The notes beneath the pieces are model-generated. The model was not told where the DNA came from. It ran no database searches and worked only from the letters and a program-made list of their open reading frames with translations. Position numbers and translations under genes: made by a program. DNA of 36,584 bases. It comes from Scleroderma bovista. Its lineage: Eukaryota; Basidiomycota; Agaricomycetes; Boletales; Sclerodermataceae. Location: positions 1 to 36,584 of the forward strand of contig JAYMGJ010000228.1 of NCBI GenBank assembly GCA_037178675.1. The letters are read 5' to 3'. Positions 19,515 to 29,902 of the stretch are shown here, piece after piece. Position 1 is the first letter of the stretch, and the number at the start of each line of letters is the position of its first letter.

Positions 19515-19914
19515 AACAGTGCTCTAGAACCCTTCTTAGGAGCCCTAATAGAGTACAGAACCTTCCCCTTACTGCTCAAGGGAAGACTGCACTTTGGGAG
19601 CACCAAATTTCGCGTTTTTGCTCTACAGAAGCTCAATCCAAGGGATTTGTGACACTCTGTGACCAGCTGTGACTCTACTTGTCATTCCAGGCCCCCTGAC
19701 ACTGCTCTTCTGGTCAGATCAATTCTTTTATTATCCCCCAGCCACTCCCATCAGTGGCACTGCTTCAGAAGCTCATCTCCAGATCTAAAGTTCAATCAAT
19801 CACAGGTTGTGCTTCCCTTCTGTCTGAGTCACACAGAGTCACTCTGGCTCACTCTGACTCACTCTGCTGCGCATTATTCATCCCCTCTTGGCATTACTAA
19901 TCCCCATTACTCCC

Positions 19915-20240
19915 CTTACCAATCACTTACCAATCATCCTTCAAATCATGCTTATCATGCTGCTTATCAATTCATGACTCATGCCCCTATGATTCATATG
20001 CATTATGTCATCGCATATGCTCATTTAGCTTCGATCTACTCATCCCATGCTTTCCCCCCCTCTCTTTTGGGCCCCATGCAATGATTTTTCCATATTCTTG
20101 GTTATGCACCCCTTTTTACCTATGTTTTTGCTCTTTCCCTTGGCTCAGCAGCTTGTTCAGGCTCTCCCCATCGATGACTCAGCCTGATTACACTGCTTAT
20201 CAATCGCTTACCAATTTCTTACCAATCTCTTACCAAGCAC
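19915..20240 (+). promoter_or_regulatory. CTTACCAAT repeat cluster (CCAAT boxes) in Z1 U3
   Basis: CTTACCAAT or a near form recurs: two copies at 19915-19935 and at least three at about 20205-20240, with TTATCAAT variants between. It lies just upstream of the TATA box. The same motif, read on the minus strand, clusters in Z2 (about 17838-17880 and 18135-18160) and in divergent Z3 (about 28095-28240). CCAAT boxes are general promoter elements; the repetition suggests an LTR enhancer. Confidence 0.6.
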
Positions 20241-20950
20241 TTAGTCATTTGTGCTTACAGGGCCACAGCCCCTCCTGTATATAAACCAGCAGCCAAAGGC
20301 TGCAAGGAAGTGTCTGCTTCCCCCTCAATAAAGCGACCACATCTCACTCTAAAGAGGACCCTCACTAAGTCTACTAAAGCTCCCTCTTTGTCTTTGGACT
20401 TGTAGGTCAACACTCCCAGTGCTGTGCTGCCTAAAGCACTCCTATATTGCTGTGCTGCCATCAGACTGTCATCAATCTTGTAGCTCTGATCATTTCTCGT
20501 GGTAGGCTGAGCAGCGGCATTCTAGCACCATCACTGAAGTCCACTCACATCCTTTCACTGTCCTTCACATTCCTTGTAGCAGGATGTCAATGTGCTTCCC
20601 GTTGCTCCATACAGGGTTGGATGCATGAATATGGACCCCTGATTATCACCGCAAATCGGGATAGCTTTCAGCTTTCGAGCTCACCAGTAAACTTCCTAAC
20701 CACTGTGACTTGGCTGAGAGCAATCGCTCAAAGCCATGTATCCCTCAGTGGATGAGTCGCAATAGTCTTCCCATCGAGAAGTCCAACTGATCAAGCCATC
20801 TGCAAGTTTCAGGTAGAATCCTGTCTGAAGGCAAGAGATAGGGTCTGATCCCCAATCTGAGGAGATTAAATACCAGGCCAGCAAGATCCACCACTTGCAT
20901 ATTGAGTCATTAGGTGTACCAATTAAGTAGGACAGATTAAAGACTTTCTT
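20231..20950. other. Z/Copia-B mosaic junction
   Basis: Copia-B traces: ACTCTAAAGAGGAC (20346-20359) and ACTAAGTCTAC (20364-20374) from its LTR, TCAACACTCCC (LTR end plus polypurine complement, about 20407-20417), and RNase H codons for SDWGSDPIS, YMALSDCS and GDNQGS on the minus strand. Z traces in the same order: CTTTGTCTTTGGACTTGTAG, CCTATATTGCTGT (20441-20453), TCTGATCATTTCTC (about 20485), CTTCCTAACCACTGTG (20692-20707) and CTGAGGAGATTAAATACCAG (20857-20876). The patches are only 10-30 bp. The pattern looks like two unrelated sequences merged column by column. Confidence 0.65.
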
Positions 20951-23900
20951 CAGGTGGTCCTGGGAGGATTCGCGGCATGGCGTGAGAGATGGGTGACTGC
21001 AAAAGCAATGTCAGGCCTAGTGCCTAACATAAGGTACAGAAGGGACCCAATAACCGTCTGGAAATGGGAGCGGAGTTCCGCATCAACAGGCTCTGTATTT
21101 TTGGTGGCATAGTAGCCAGCCGGCAGTGGGGTGCTTGTGGACTTTGCATTGAGCATGCCGCAGCGTTCGATGACCTTTTGGAGGTACGCGCATTGATCCA
21201 GGTGGATAGCGTGACCCTTGCGAGTGATTCGCATTTGGAGGAACTCCTTAGGTTCTCCAAGGTCTCTGCACTCCCATTTGCACATGAATTGTGCTTTGAT
21301 GGCATCAACAACAGCCTTGTTAGGGCCACAGAATAGTGCGTCGTCAACGTAGATAATACCAATGACGATGTTGGTGCCTTTCTTCTTGTAGAAGAAGATG
21401 CCTGCTTCAGACTTAAGGCACTCAAACCCGAGCTCCTTGAGAGACTCATCGAGTGTGCGCCACCAAGCTAGGCCGGCCTGTTTGAGGCCATAGAGGGCAC
21501 GCCAGAGGCGGAGCACTTTGCGCTCTTGCCCGGGAACTGCAAACCCTTCGGGTTGTTCCATGTAGATCTCTTCGTCGAGCTTGCCATACAAGTAGGCGCT
21601 CCGAACGTCGAGTCCAGTAATATACCAATTTTCAAGTGTGGCAAGCGCAAGCATGAGGCGCACTGTTTCAAAGCGCACGACTGGTGAGAAGACCTGGTCG
21701 AAATCTAATCCCTCGACCTGGGAGAAGCCTTTTGCTACTAAGCAGGCTTTCTTGCGGCCATCTGACTTCACGTCGAAGACCCATCGATTCTTAATGACCT
21801 TCTGGTCTCGGGGACAGTCAACTAGCTCAAAGACCTTGCACTTTCGCAGCACGTCGAGCTCTTCTTGGCAAGCAAGTCGCCAGAGTTTCTGCTCAGCTTG
21901 GGGTAAGCGAGCGATGTCCTTATAGGACCAGTTACGGACACTCTCATATTGAGGGTCGCTGGTTTCGAGGGCTTTGCCCATCAGAAACGGACTAGGTTTG
22001 CTCCCCCTTCCTCGCACATCTTTTGCACATCTTCCTCACTGGGCGTTGCAGAGGTGTCAGGGAAACCACCAGGGATATGGTCTGGTGTGTCCGGTTGTGG
22101 GGGCCTAGGGGCCTCACCCACTGTTTCTCGCCATCGAGAGGCACTTTCGATATCCTGGAGTTGCTCAACGGGATGTCGCCGCTCACCATACACGTTACCG
22201 GGGCGCAATGGCGCTCTACGTTCACGTTGGGGGCGGGCAGGGATATTCACTGCAGGAGGTCGCGGCACATTCTGGCGGCATTCAGCTCGGCCAGGGCGCT
22301 GCGGTGCCGGAGGTGGCGGATTTCTCGCCGGTGAAGGCGTTCTCGGTGCCGGTGGAGGCACTGGAGATGGCGTACGGGGAGGATTTATTTGATTAGGCTC
22401 TTCCTCAGGAGCCTCAGGTTCCTTGCGCTTTGGATCGTCATCCTGCGCTTGGGGATGTGGGTAGCCATGGTCGTGTTCCACATCGTCATCACTGTCGGTA
22501 TCATCAGGGGAATTCCCTGGTCAATCAGTGGCTGGTTTGGGATTTGCCCTTCCGAAGGGGTTCTTGAGAGGTTCGCGCCTGTTTTTGGGGCAGCGAGGGA
22601 AATGACACTCGTCAAAGACGGCGTGGGCAGTGGTGAACACTGCATTGGTGGAGCGCATGAACAAAAAGTTGTGCTCATTGCCAGGGGCAACACCGACATA
22701 GGTCATAAGCTCCGACTTGGGAGCCATCTTATTCGCTCTAGCCGAGGCTGGGAGGTAGACAAAGGCTCCACAGCCAAATACACGGAGGTGGTCGATGTTA
22801 GGCATCTCCCCCTTAAGCATTTCATGGGGGGTGCGCCATCGCAGGCGAGCTACCGGAGTATGGTTGTAAAGGTGAGTTGCGTGAGCGAACGCAAATTCCC
22901 ACCAGGAGTCAGGAATGCAGGCTTGATGCCGCATAGACTCAGCTTTGTCCATGAGAGTGCGCCCTAAACGCTCGGCGCGGCCATTCTGCATGGGAGTTCT
23001 TGGAGCACTTTGATATATTTTAATTCCTTTCTCAAGGAGTGCTCGATCAAACAGATCGGATTTATATTCTCCGCCGGCATCGGACATCCATCCAATGACG
23101 TGCATATCATGTTGGACGCGCACCATTTCAAGGAAATCTTTGGCAGCCGTAATCGCTGCAGCTTTGGAGCGAAGAGGCATAGTCCAGGCGTGAGAGGTAT
23201 AGTCGTCGTAGAAGGTGATAACATATTTAAACTTCCGGTACGACGTAACCGGGAAGGATTTGAGATCAGAGTGCACTAGCTCAAAGGGCTTAGAAGCACG
23301 TCTTTCATTCTCTGGGAAAGCTCGATTGGGCATCTTGCCAAGAGCACATCCAGGGCAAACACAATCCTCAGTTGGAAAGTGAATCTCCAGGAAGTGCTGC
23401 GTATGCTTTTGCGCGCGTCGGAGTACTTCCTTCGAGGGGTGCCCAAATCTCCAGTGCATAATGTTGTAATCGACTTTGCTCACGGAGGCGATATAGTTAG
23501 ATCTAATTATCGGGATAGATCTAATCCCAAAAATGATGTTGCGATCGTCTTCTGGGTCTGGCCCAAACCATAGGCGTTCAGCTTTATGAATGAGGCTAAT
23601 GCCTCGCTTATCGCCAGTGACCTTGTAGTTATGCTGGAGCATTTCGCCCATAGAAATAAGGCGTGCAGTAGCGCCTGGCATATGGAGCACTTGGGTGAGT
23701 GTAATAACTTTCTCATCCCCAGAGTTGTGGTCTAGGCACCAGAGTAATACCGTGCCAATGCCAGCAATTAGTGCTACACCATTTGCGGTTTTGGCGTAGT
23801 GCGCTCGCTTTAGCGCATTGTAGGAGGCAAAATCGCCTATGTCACCAGTGAAGTGGTGTGATGTGCCAGAGTCTAGGAGCCAGAAGGCACCAGAAAGTTC

Positions 23901-25373
23901 ACTATCATCAACCATTTTTCCCTTACAGCCAGCACAGCGTGCATTTGTTTCATGCGAACACGAACAGATATATGCATTACTCGAGACATGACATGACAAA
24001 TTGTAGTTACTGCTCGCTATATACAGTGCCGGTGTAAAGTGCACATGTAAAGGGAGCGTGTCAGTGTCGGTCAGCATGCGTGCAGAAGGTACTTGCCTGA
24101 AGAGGCTGGCCTCCGCGCCCATCGCCATCGACGTTGCGTTGTAGCGGTCGAGGACCATTGCATTGATCTCGTCGAACTCGTCATCAGCGAACGGTTCGTG
24201 AGTGAAGGGTTCTTCATCCCCCAGGGAGATGGCATCCTCCTCATACATGGTGATGCGCTCCTCAAGACGAGGGCGCTTCAACGAGGAGGGACCGGCCTCG
24301 GGCTGGTCCAGGTTTGCACTCGCCAACGACACAACTTGGTCGAGGGTGCGGATGGTCTGGCAGGAGGGCTCTACCCCCAGACGGTGTGCCAAGTCGAAGG
24401 CCCGAATAGTATTATCGAATGCAGGGGGGCCGTAGTTGGTAGCACCGGGGGTGTGAGCCAGGGTGCGAGGGTCGACGGTGGGCTCTGGTCCATCATAGTG
24501 GACGTAAGTAGCGAAGGCTGCCTGTTGGGCGTTCTCGCGGCGAGCGCGAGCCTTCTTGCCGCCACGTTGAGTGCGGCCTCCCTGTCCTTGGGCAGGAGTG
24601 TTTCCGCTCGTACCGCCGTTGGACCCGCCTTGCTGCTGCTGCTGCCTCTGGGGCTGCTGCTGCTGCTGGGCGAACTTGGGGTCAGCTGGCTTGCGCTTCA
24701 CAGCGCTAAGCTTATTGGCCTGGGGGCCCTTACCACCGGCGCGTGAAGAGGCGCCTTTCTGCTCGAATGAGAGCGTGGCGGCCTTGACAATCCTGTCAGG
24801 CTTGAGGTTTTTGATCTCGTCCGGCGACGTTTGGCTAAGAATCTGAGCTACGACCTCCATAGTAGGAGGGAGCTTGCATAGAATGATCATTGCCTGCACG
24901 GGGGCAGGGAACTCGAAGCCAGCGTCTTTGAGATAAGCGAAATGGCTAAGCACCTTGGTGATAGCCGGAGCGGGATGGGAGCCAGTGGGAATGGTAGTCG
25001 CCAGGAGCTTGCTAAGCTCAGCGTAGGCAGAGCCGATACTGGGGGCACCGAAGTTCTTCTTCAGGTGGTCCCAGACGTCCTTAACGTTGTTGAGATTGGA
25101 GATGGCGACCTGGATCGAGGGGGCGAGGCGCAAGGTGATATTACCGAGCGCTCTCTCGGTGTTGTCGTCCCACTCCTTACGGTCATCGTGACCGGCAACG
25201 GGTTGCGTCGTCGAGTAAACGTACCATTGGCCTTGTGCCCGAAGGTAGGCCTGCATAGAGGTGTGCCACTGCTGCCAGTTGGAGCCAGTGAACACGGGAA
25301 CCATCTTGTCAAGAGCGCTGGACATGGTGATATTCTGTTGGGAGTCAACAGAGTCAGCAAGTGAATGCGACAA
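20950..25373 (-). pseudogene. Copia-B Gag-Pol polyprotein, lightly damaged
   Basis: The Gag/UBN2-like capsid starts at 25373 or, more likely, at the inner ATG at 25325 (MSSALDKMVPVFTGSNWQQW). Gag has Gln-rich and RGG/Lys-Arg-rich stretches and no canonical CCHC knuckle. Protease LLDSGTSHHFTG is near 23850-23875. GAG-pre-integrase is HWRFGH...CPGC, integrase HSDLKSF, SDAGGEYKS and NGRAERLGR (catalytic DDE intact). A Pro-rich linker follows, then RT NRWVFDVK, LDVRSAYLYGKLDEEI and IIYVDDALF (about 21338-21355). Lesions: TGA at 22521-22523 (CGA expected) and a one-base loss near 21982-21986. RNase H continues only inside the mosaic at 20560-20950. Confidence 0.9.
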
Positions 25374-25709
25374 CGGACAAGCAAGAAAAGAAGAAACACC
25401 TGAGTGCTAGTGAAAGCACTTCTGTCAACAGCTAACTCATGACTAGGTCATGCCAGCGCAAGTCGTCAACGATGTTCGCCATGGTTGGCGCAAGTCATCG
25501 ACGAACTTCGCCTATGGCAATACAGGTGCTCAACTAGGAGCTCACTGTCTGGCGCAAGTCATCGACCGACTTCGCCTTGTGGCTGTGCAGGGGCTCAGCT
25601 AGGAGCTCACTGTGGTCCACAGCGTCAAGCTAGTTTAAAGCGACGCTCAGGGAGCTGGAGCGCTGCCTGGTGCATTGCTGCACACAGTGCACTCACAGGG
25701 CTCATAACC
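25374..25709 (-). repeat. Copia-B leader with imperfect tandem repeats
   Basis: Between the LTR and gag, a unit containing GGCGCAAGTCATCGACxxACTTCGCC occurs two to three times (about 25454-25480, 25492-25515 and 25554-25577), the later ones followed by CTCAxCTAGGAGCTCACTG. The bases next to the LTR (25694-25709) are the primer-binding site, reading GGTTATGAGCCCTGTG on the minus strand. Such leaders may hold packaging or dimerisation signals. Confidence 0.65.
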
Positions 25710-25984
25710 TGTTGAAGCAATACCTATATATGTAGAGGAACTGCTACTCCAACTCACCTGTTGGGTGGAGTGCACAACCAGAGCTGGTAGCGGTAGCTGG
25801 TTAAGAGCTGTTATATTATATAAGCAGTGGACGCTGTTTATATACAACAAATAGTGTGACACGTGACGTGTGACATGTAACATCTACTCTAAAGAGGACT
25901 ATTACTAAGTCTACACTAATATGGGTCGCAGTCTTGTGCGCACTTCATCGACGGTTTACGCCGGGTGCACGTGCGACTTCAACA
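25710..25984 (-). repeat. Copia-B 5' LTR
   Basis: 275 bp with perfect 8-bp inverted ends TGTTGAAG...CTTCAACA. TATATAAACAGC on the minus strand (about 25833-25844) is a likely TATA box. Confidence 0.9.
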
Positions 25985-26036
25985 TCTCTTACCAAGCACT
26001 TAGTCATTTGTGCTTACAGGGCCACAGCCTCTCCTG

Positions 26037-26044
26037 TATATAAA
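26037..26044 (+). promoter_or_regulatory. TATA box of Z1 LTR
   Basis: TATATAAA, 42 bases upstream of AATAAA (26086-26091). The same motifs are at 20278-20285 and 20327-20332 in the anomalous segment. A TATA box followed closely by a poly(A) signal marks a U3/R boundary. Confidence 0.6.
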
Positions 26045-26611
26045 CCAGCAGCCAAAGGCTGCAAGGAAGTGTCTGCTTCCCCCTCAATAAAGCGACCACA
26101 TTTACTCTCCCTCACTGTCTATAAGCTCTATCTTTGTCTTTGGACTTGTAGGTCACCGAGTGCTGACCTAAAGCTCCTATATTGCTGTTTATCAGATATA
26201 TCTTGTATCTGATCATTTCTCTAGGCTCAAGCGCAGTCTAGCATCTCTGTCCACTCCATCCCATCACTGTCCATCGCATTCTTGAAGCAGGAATTGTCCC
26301 CTTGCTTCCCTGTTGTCCCATCACTGCTATTACCCCCCCATCATCAATCTATCATCACTCTTCAATCCCAGGGCTCTTCCTAACCACTGTGGTAGGCTGA
26401 AGAGGAGTCAATACCATCCCCAGTCGCATATAATCCCCATCAGAAGCCCTTCCCTTCCCTCCTGCATCCTGCCTGAAGGCGTGCAGCACATCCCCCTGAG
26501 GAGATTAAATACCAGAAATGCAAAGGAAGACCACCACTTGCATTTTGCTGTCATTTGGTGTTGGTTGTTGGTTGTTGGTTGTTCTGACCTCTTCCCTCAC
26601 TTAGGCACACA

Positions 26612-26902
26612 GCGTGACGCAGGACTGACAAGGAGAACACACTGACCGAGAATGAGAGGGACTGAGGGAGCAGGCTGGGAAGATATGTACCAGGCAGTAC
26701 ACAGGAGCTCAGGGAGAGGCTTTCCCAAGAGCAGGATGTAGTTGAGGTCTGCTGAAATAGTGGAGAAATGTTCCAGAGAAAATGCAGACTCCCTAGTGAG
26801 TGATGAAGTGGGTGTCTGGATTGCAGGTGGAATATCTCCATGGAAAATAAACAGATTTACATCAGAACTTGACAGGCAGATAGACCATGATCTAGGCTCC
26901 AT
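26612..26902 (-). pseudogene. Z2 copy of the LTR-embedded ORF, truncated
   Basis: ATG at 26902 (MEPRSWSICLSSSDVNLFIF). The frame is open to LVSPAS, where Z1 is inserted; the last codons of the frame read into Z1. It corresponds to the first 97 residues or so of the Z1 ORF. The C-terminal half is missing because Z2 lacks the 265 bp equivalent to 19308-19573. Differences from Z1 are mainly CpG transitions. Confidence 0.6.
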
Positions 26903-27109
26903 GATGGTATAGTCATGTGCCTGATAGCTTCAAAAACGGCAGAGCTATTCAAAATATTGGAATGCTGGCACTGGGCACCTAAATGTGACATTTGGGCACT
27001 AAAAATGATTCTTTCATTTCTCAATTGTTTGTTCTGCTTATTTGGTTGTTCTGGTATGGGAGTTGGACTGCAATAGGTTGCATTCCTCTCTTATACTGAA
27101 ATGGTCATT

Positions 27110-27472
27110 TTATATATATAGAATTATAGTGCTTCAGGATGAGCCACCCCATTTTGCACTCCACTGACTATGATAAATGTATATAAGGCCCCTGTGGCCT
27201 GCCATCTCCCCTGATGCACGAATGCCCCACCGGCCAGGACTGTAAGGTCCCCCAGTGGTCCGCCGCGTTCCCTCCACATGTTTTAGTCGTGCCGCCATGA
27301 CGTGGGGTGGAGGAGAGGATGGTTTGATTGTTTGATCTGTCCATAATTCTGTACGAACACGGTCCCGGCCAATCAGTAATGATACGGCGAAACCAAGAGA
27401 GTGTCAAGGGTACTATGCTGCGTCCTTGTTTGTGACCCTTGGGGTCGACTTCCACGGGGCTCTGACGACCGG
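27110..27472 (-). other. LINE 3' UTR, distal part and 3' end
   Basis: CpG-rich sequence resuming after Z3 at CCGG. The terminal GTGGAGTGCAAAATGGGG...CACTATAAT is matched by another element end at about 36516-36545. A frame of about 150 codons across 27168-27632 runs into Z3 and is not considered real. Confidence 0.6.
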
Positions 27473-29512
27473 TGTGAGTCAAAGTGTGGATTTGGGTCGG
27501 AGTAATAACCCAAACACAACACCAACAAAGGACTACGAAAAAGTGCGAGTGGTGGTTTACCTCCGCGGTGTCCAGAGAGGATGTGCTGAGGAGGGGGGAA
27601 GGGGATCTACACCAACAGGGTGATGCAGACAATGATGCAGGATACTCCTGGGGTACAGGAGCAATAGATGATGAAGGGGATAGGGGTCTGGACTCTTCCT
27701 AAAGCCTAGGAAGTGTCAAAGCGGGGATTGGGTTGACTGAGACTGAAACAGTGATACTACACCTAGAGATTGGTGCAGCAAAGGGGCAGAGATGCCTCTG
27801 ATGTCCAGAGGCGAGGAAGATAGACTGGTATGAAGCCTAGACTCCGCTTGAGCCTAGTAAAAAGAATAGATCTTGAATAACTTGGATAAACTTGACAATA
27901 TTGAGCCTTTAGACCTTCACTGAAGCCTACAAGGACTCAAAGACTGAAGGGATACTGATTGAGAGAGTCTGAGAGAGGGATAATTTCGTGCAATTGGGTC
28001 CTCTTTCACTGGGCTGAGCCCAGGGGTTTAAATACATGGGGGGGCACAGCATTAAAGTACAAAAAAAGAAGGGAGTAAGCAGAATTTGTCAAGGATTGGT
28101 AAGGGATTGGTAAGAGCTTTGTAAGGGGTTTGTAAGTGATCAGTAAGCAAGGGATAAGCAGGAATGAGTAAGCATAGGAAGCATGAATAAGCTGCTGAGT
28201 AAAGGAATGAGTAAGCTGCATGACAAGATTGATTGGTAAGGGAGTGAGTCATCAGCTGAGTAATATACCAAAAATGTGAAAGGGATAGAGTAATACTGAT
28301 GACAAGAGAGCATCAGTAAGCAAGGGATGAGTCACTGCACAGCAGAAGGAGTCATTGATGCACAGCCTAAGAAGTTTGATGGGGGGCTGTGTACCATCAG
28401 GAATTTGATGGGACAACAATGGGGAAGATCTGAGATTAATAGGGGGATTGATCCCAGACAAAACAGCCACAAGAAGGGTACCAGGGGTCCAGAGGTCTTT
28501 TTGGGGGGTCAGCATACACTAAGGTATAGTGCATGTGTTCTAGCGCCGCTGAAGCGCAACCATGGGCTCCCTTGACGAGCTCTCTTCTGGGAAAGAACGA
28601 GAGAGGGTTCTTCCTAGTAGCACTATAAAGTGGGGGAATAACTGTCATTATGCTGGGGGACGTTGTCTGAAAGTAGGGAAGTGGATAGAGTATTGAATTC
28701 AATGCATCCAGGGAAGCGAGACGAACGACAGAGGAAGATGGACATGGCAAGTATCTGGGAGGAAGGGACCATAGGCTGAGGGCTCAGGGGACACAGAGAC
28801 GACCAGAGAAGACTTCTCAAGCTTGACAATAGACCTAAGATGACCAAAGTACGTCCTTGATGCAGGACTGACAAGGAGAACGTGCTGACCAAGAACGAGA
28901 GGGACTGAGGGAGCAGGCTGGGAAGATATGTGCCAGGCAGTGCACAGGAACTCTGGGAGAGGCTGTCCTAAGAGCAGGACATAGTGGAGATCTGCAGCAA
29001 TAGCGGAGAAATGATCCAGAGAAAATACAGACTCCATAGTGAGCGATGAAGCAAATGTCTTGATTGCGGGGGGAATATCTCCATGGGAAATGAACAGATT
29101 TGCGTCGGAACTTGACAGGCAGATAGACCACGTTCTAGGCTCTCTGACGGTATAGTCACGTGCCTGATAGCTTCAGAAACAATGGAGCTATTCAAAATAT
29201 CGGAATGCCAGCACTGGGCGCCTAAAAATGACACTTGGGCGCTAAAAATCATTTCTTCTCTTTCTCCTTCATTTCTCCATCAATTCTTCGGCTTCTTTGA
29301 TCGTTCTGGCATGGGAGTTGGACTGCAGACATGTGCATTCCTTTCTCATACCACAATTGTTGTTATTCCTTCAGTTTCTTCTACTTCTTGGCGGTCCTTG
29401 TGCGATAGATGGCTACGATGAGGGTCTGTCGTGCTTATCCTTTGCATAAGGATCATTCGATATAGGCGTTATCTTCCATGTTCACTGTACCAAACCTGTT
29501 TGGTGCATGACA
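27473..29512 (-). mobile_element. Z3: divergent solo LTR of family Z in the LINE 3' UTR
   Basis: 2040 bp, TGTCATGCACC...GACTCACA on the minus strand, flanked by CCGG (27469-27472 and 29513-29516). It shares the Z layout: start block, ORF region (28699-29145), TTACCAAT/CTTACCAAT cluster, TTTAAATA box near 28028 and a U5-like tail with the shared ACCACCACT block. It is clearly more diverged from Z1 than Z2 is in the downstream half. Confidence 0.75.
28699..29145 (-). pseudogene. Z3 copy of the LTR-embedded ORF, start codon lost
   Basis: The codon aligned with the Z1 ATG is AGA (29143-29145). The frame then stays open through EPRTWSICLSSSDANLF, LHYVLLLGQPLPEFL and LVVSVSPEPSAYGPFLP to a TGA after SLPWMH. 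An inner ATG at 29035-29037 could start a 112-residue product. Substitutions against Z1 include many third-position changes, which suggests past selection on the protein. Confidence 0.5.
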
Positions 29513-29902
29513 CCGGGTGTCTGTCAATGCCATTTTGGCTGTGCGGAGGTGTGAGGGCACAGTGGTACATTGGTCTTGATGCAGATTTCCGCTTCCCTCT
29601 TGGGTGGGTTGGGATTTTGAGCTTAAGACGTGTTGCGTCTTTGAGCATGGCGTGGGTTGTGAACCCCATTTTTTCTTCGTCGTGCCTTCCTGCTTGTGCG
29701 TTCTCTTCTGTTGTTGTCCTTTGGTAGTAATACTCTAGTAGTCGTGTTACGGGGTATTTCTGTGTGGTCTGCATTAGAGTGGAGTGACTATGGAGAGGAT
29801 ATCACCGGGGGCAGGGTTTATGCTTTGTGTTTGGCATGTTGCGCGTTGCGTGTTGAGTGTTGTTTCAAGGTGAATCGGGTGTGATCTGCATGATCAACGT
29901 GT
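29513..29902 (-). other. LINE 3' UTR, proximal part
   Basis: About 390 bp between the ORF2 stop and the Z3 insertion. No conserved frame is seen. Confidence 0.6.

Larger units (their letters stand above)
20231..25984 (-). mobile_element. Copia-B, Ty1/copia element inserted in Z1, left end anomalous
   Basis: The right end is a clean 5' LTR (25710-25984) followed by Z1 sequence starting TCTCT (25985-25989). The matching TCTCT in Z1 is at 20226-20230, so the left boundary should be 20231. Instead Z-type sequence continues to about 20340. Then Z and Copia-B fragments alternate to about 20950, where clean Copia-B pol begins. Gag-pol is almost intact, with one TGA and one 1-bp frameshift. It is the least decayed retroelement in the window. 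Confidence 0.82.
18504..26611 (+). mobile_element. Z1: solo LTR of family Z, interrupted by Copia-B
   Basis: Starts TGTCACGCACC at 18504 and ends TTAGGCACACA at 26611, flanked by GCGT (18500-18503 and 26612-26615). It is inserted head-opposed into Z2. Without Copia-B (20231-25984) it is about 2.35 kb, long for a solo LTR. In order it holds an approximately 60-bp tandem repeat (about 18650-18770), an ORF (19017-19514), a CCAAT cluster, a TATA box, a poly(A) signal and a U5-like tail. No internal retroviral genes for family Z occur in the window. The left boundary of Copia-B is irregular. Confidence 0.82.

Noticed and set aside
19659..20284. Frames in the Z LTR repeated in Z2 (17789-18414)
   Set aside because: They recur only because the LTRs are duplicated; they run through the CCAAT cluster and TATA box and show non-coding repeat composition.
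21949..22392. 147-codon plus-strand frame
   Set aside because: Antisense shadow of the Pro-rich linker of Copia-B.
24093..24746. 217-codon plus-strand frame
   Set aside because: Antisense shadow of the GC-rich, Gln-rich Copia-B gag.
27168..27632. 154-codon frame on the minus strand
   Set aside because: It crosses the Z3/LINE boundary at 27472, so it cannot be an ancestral gene.
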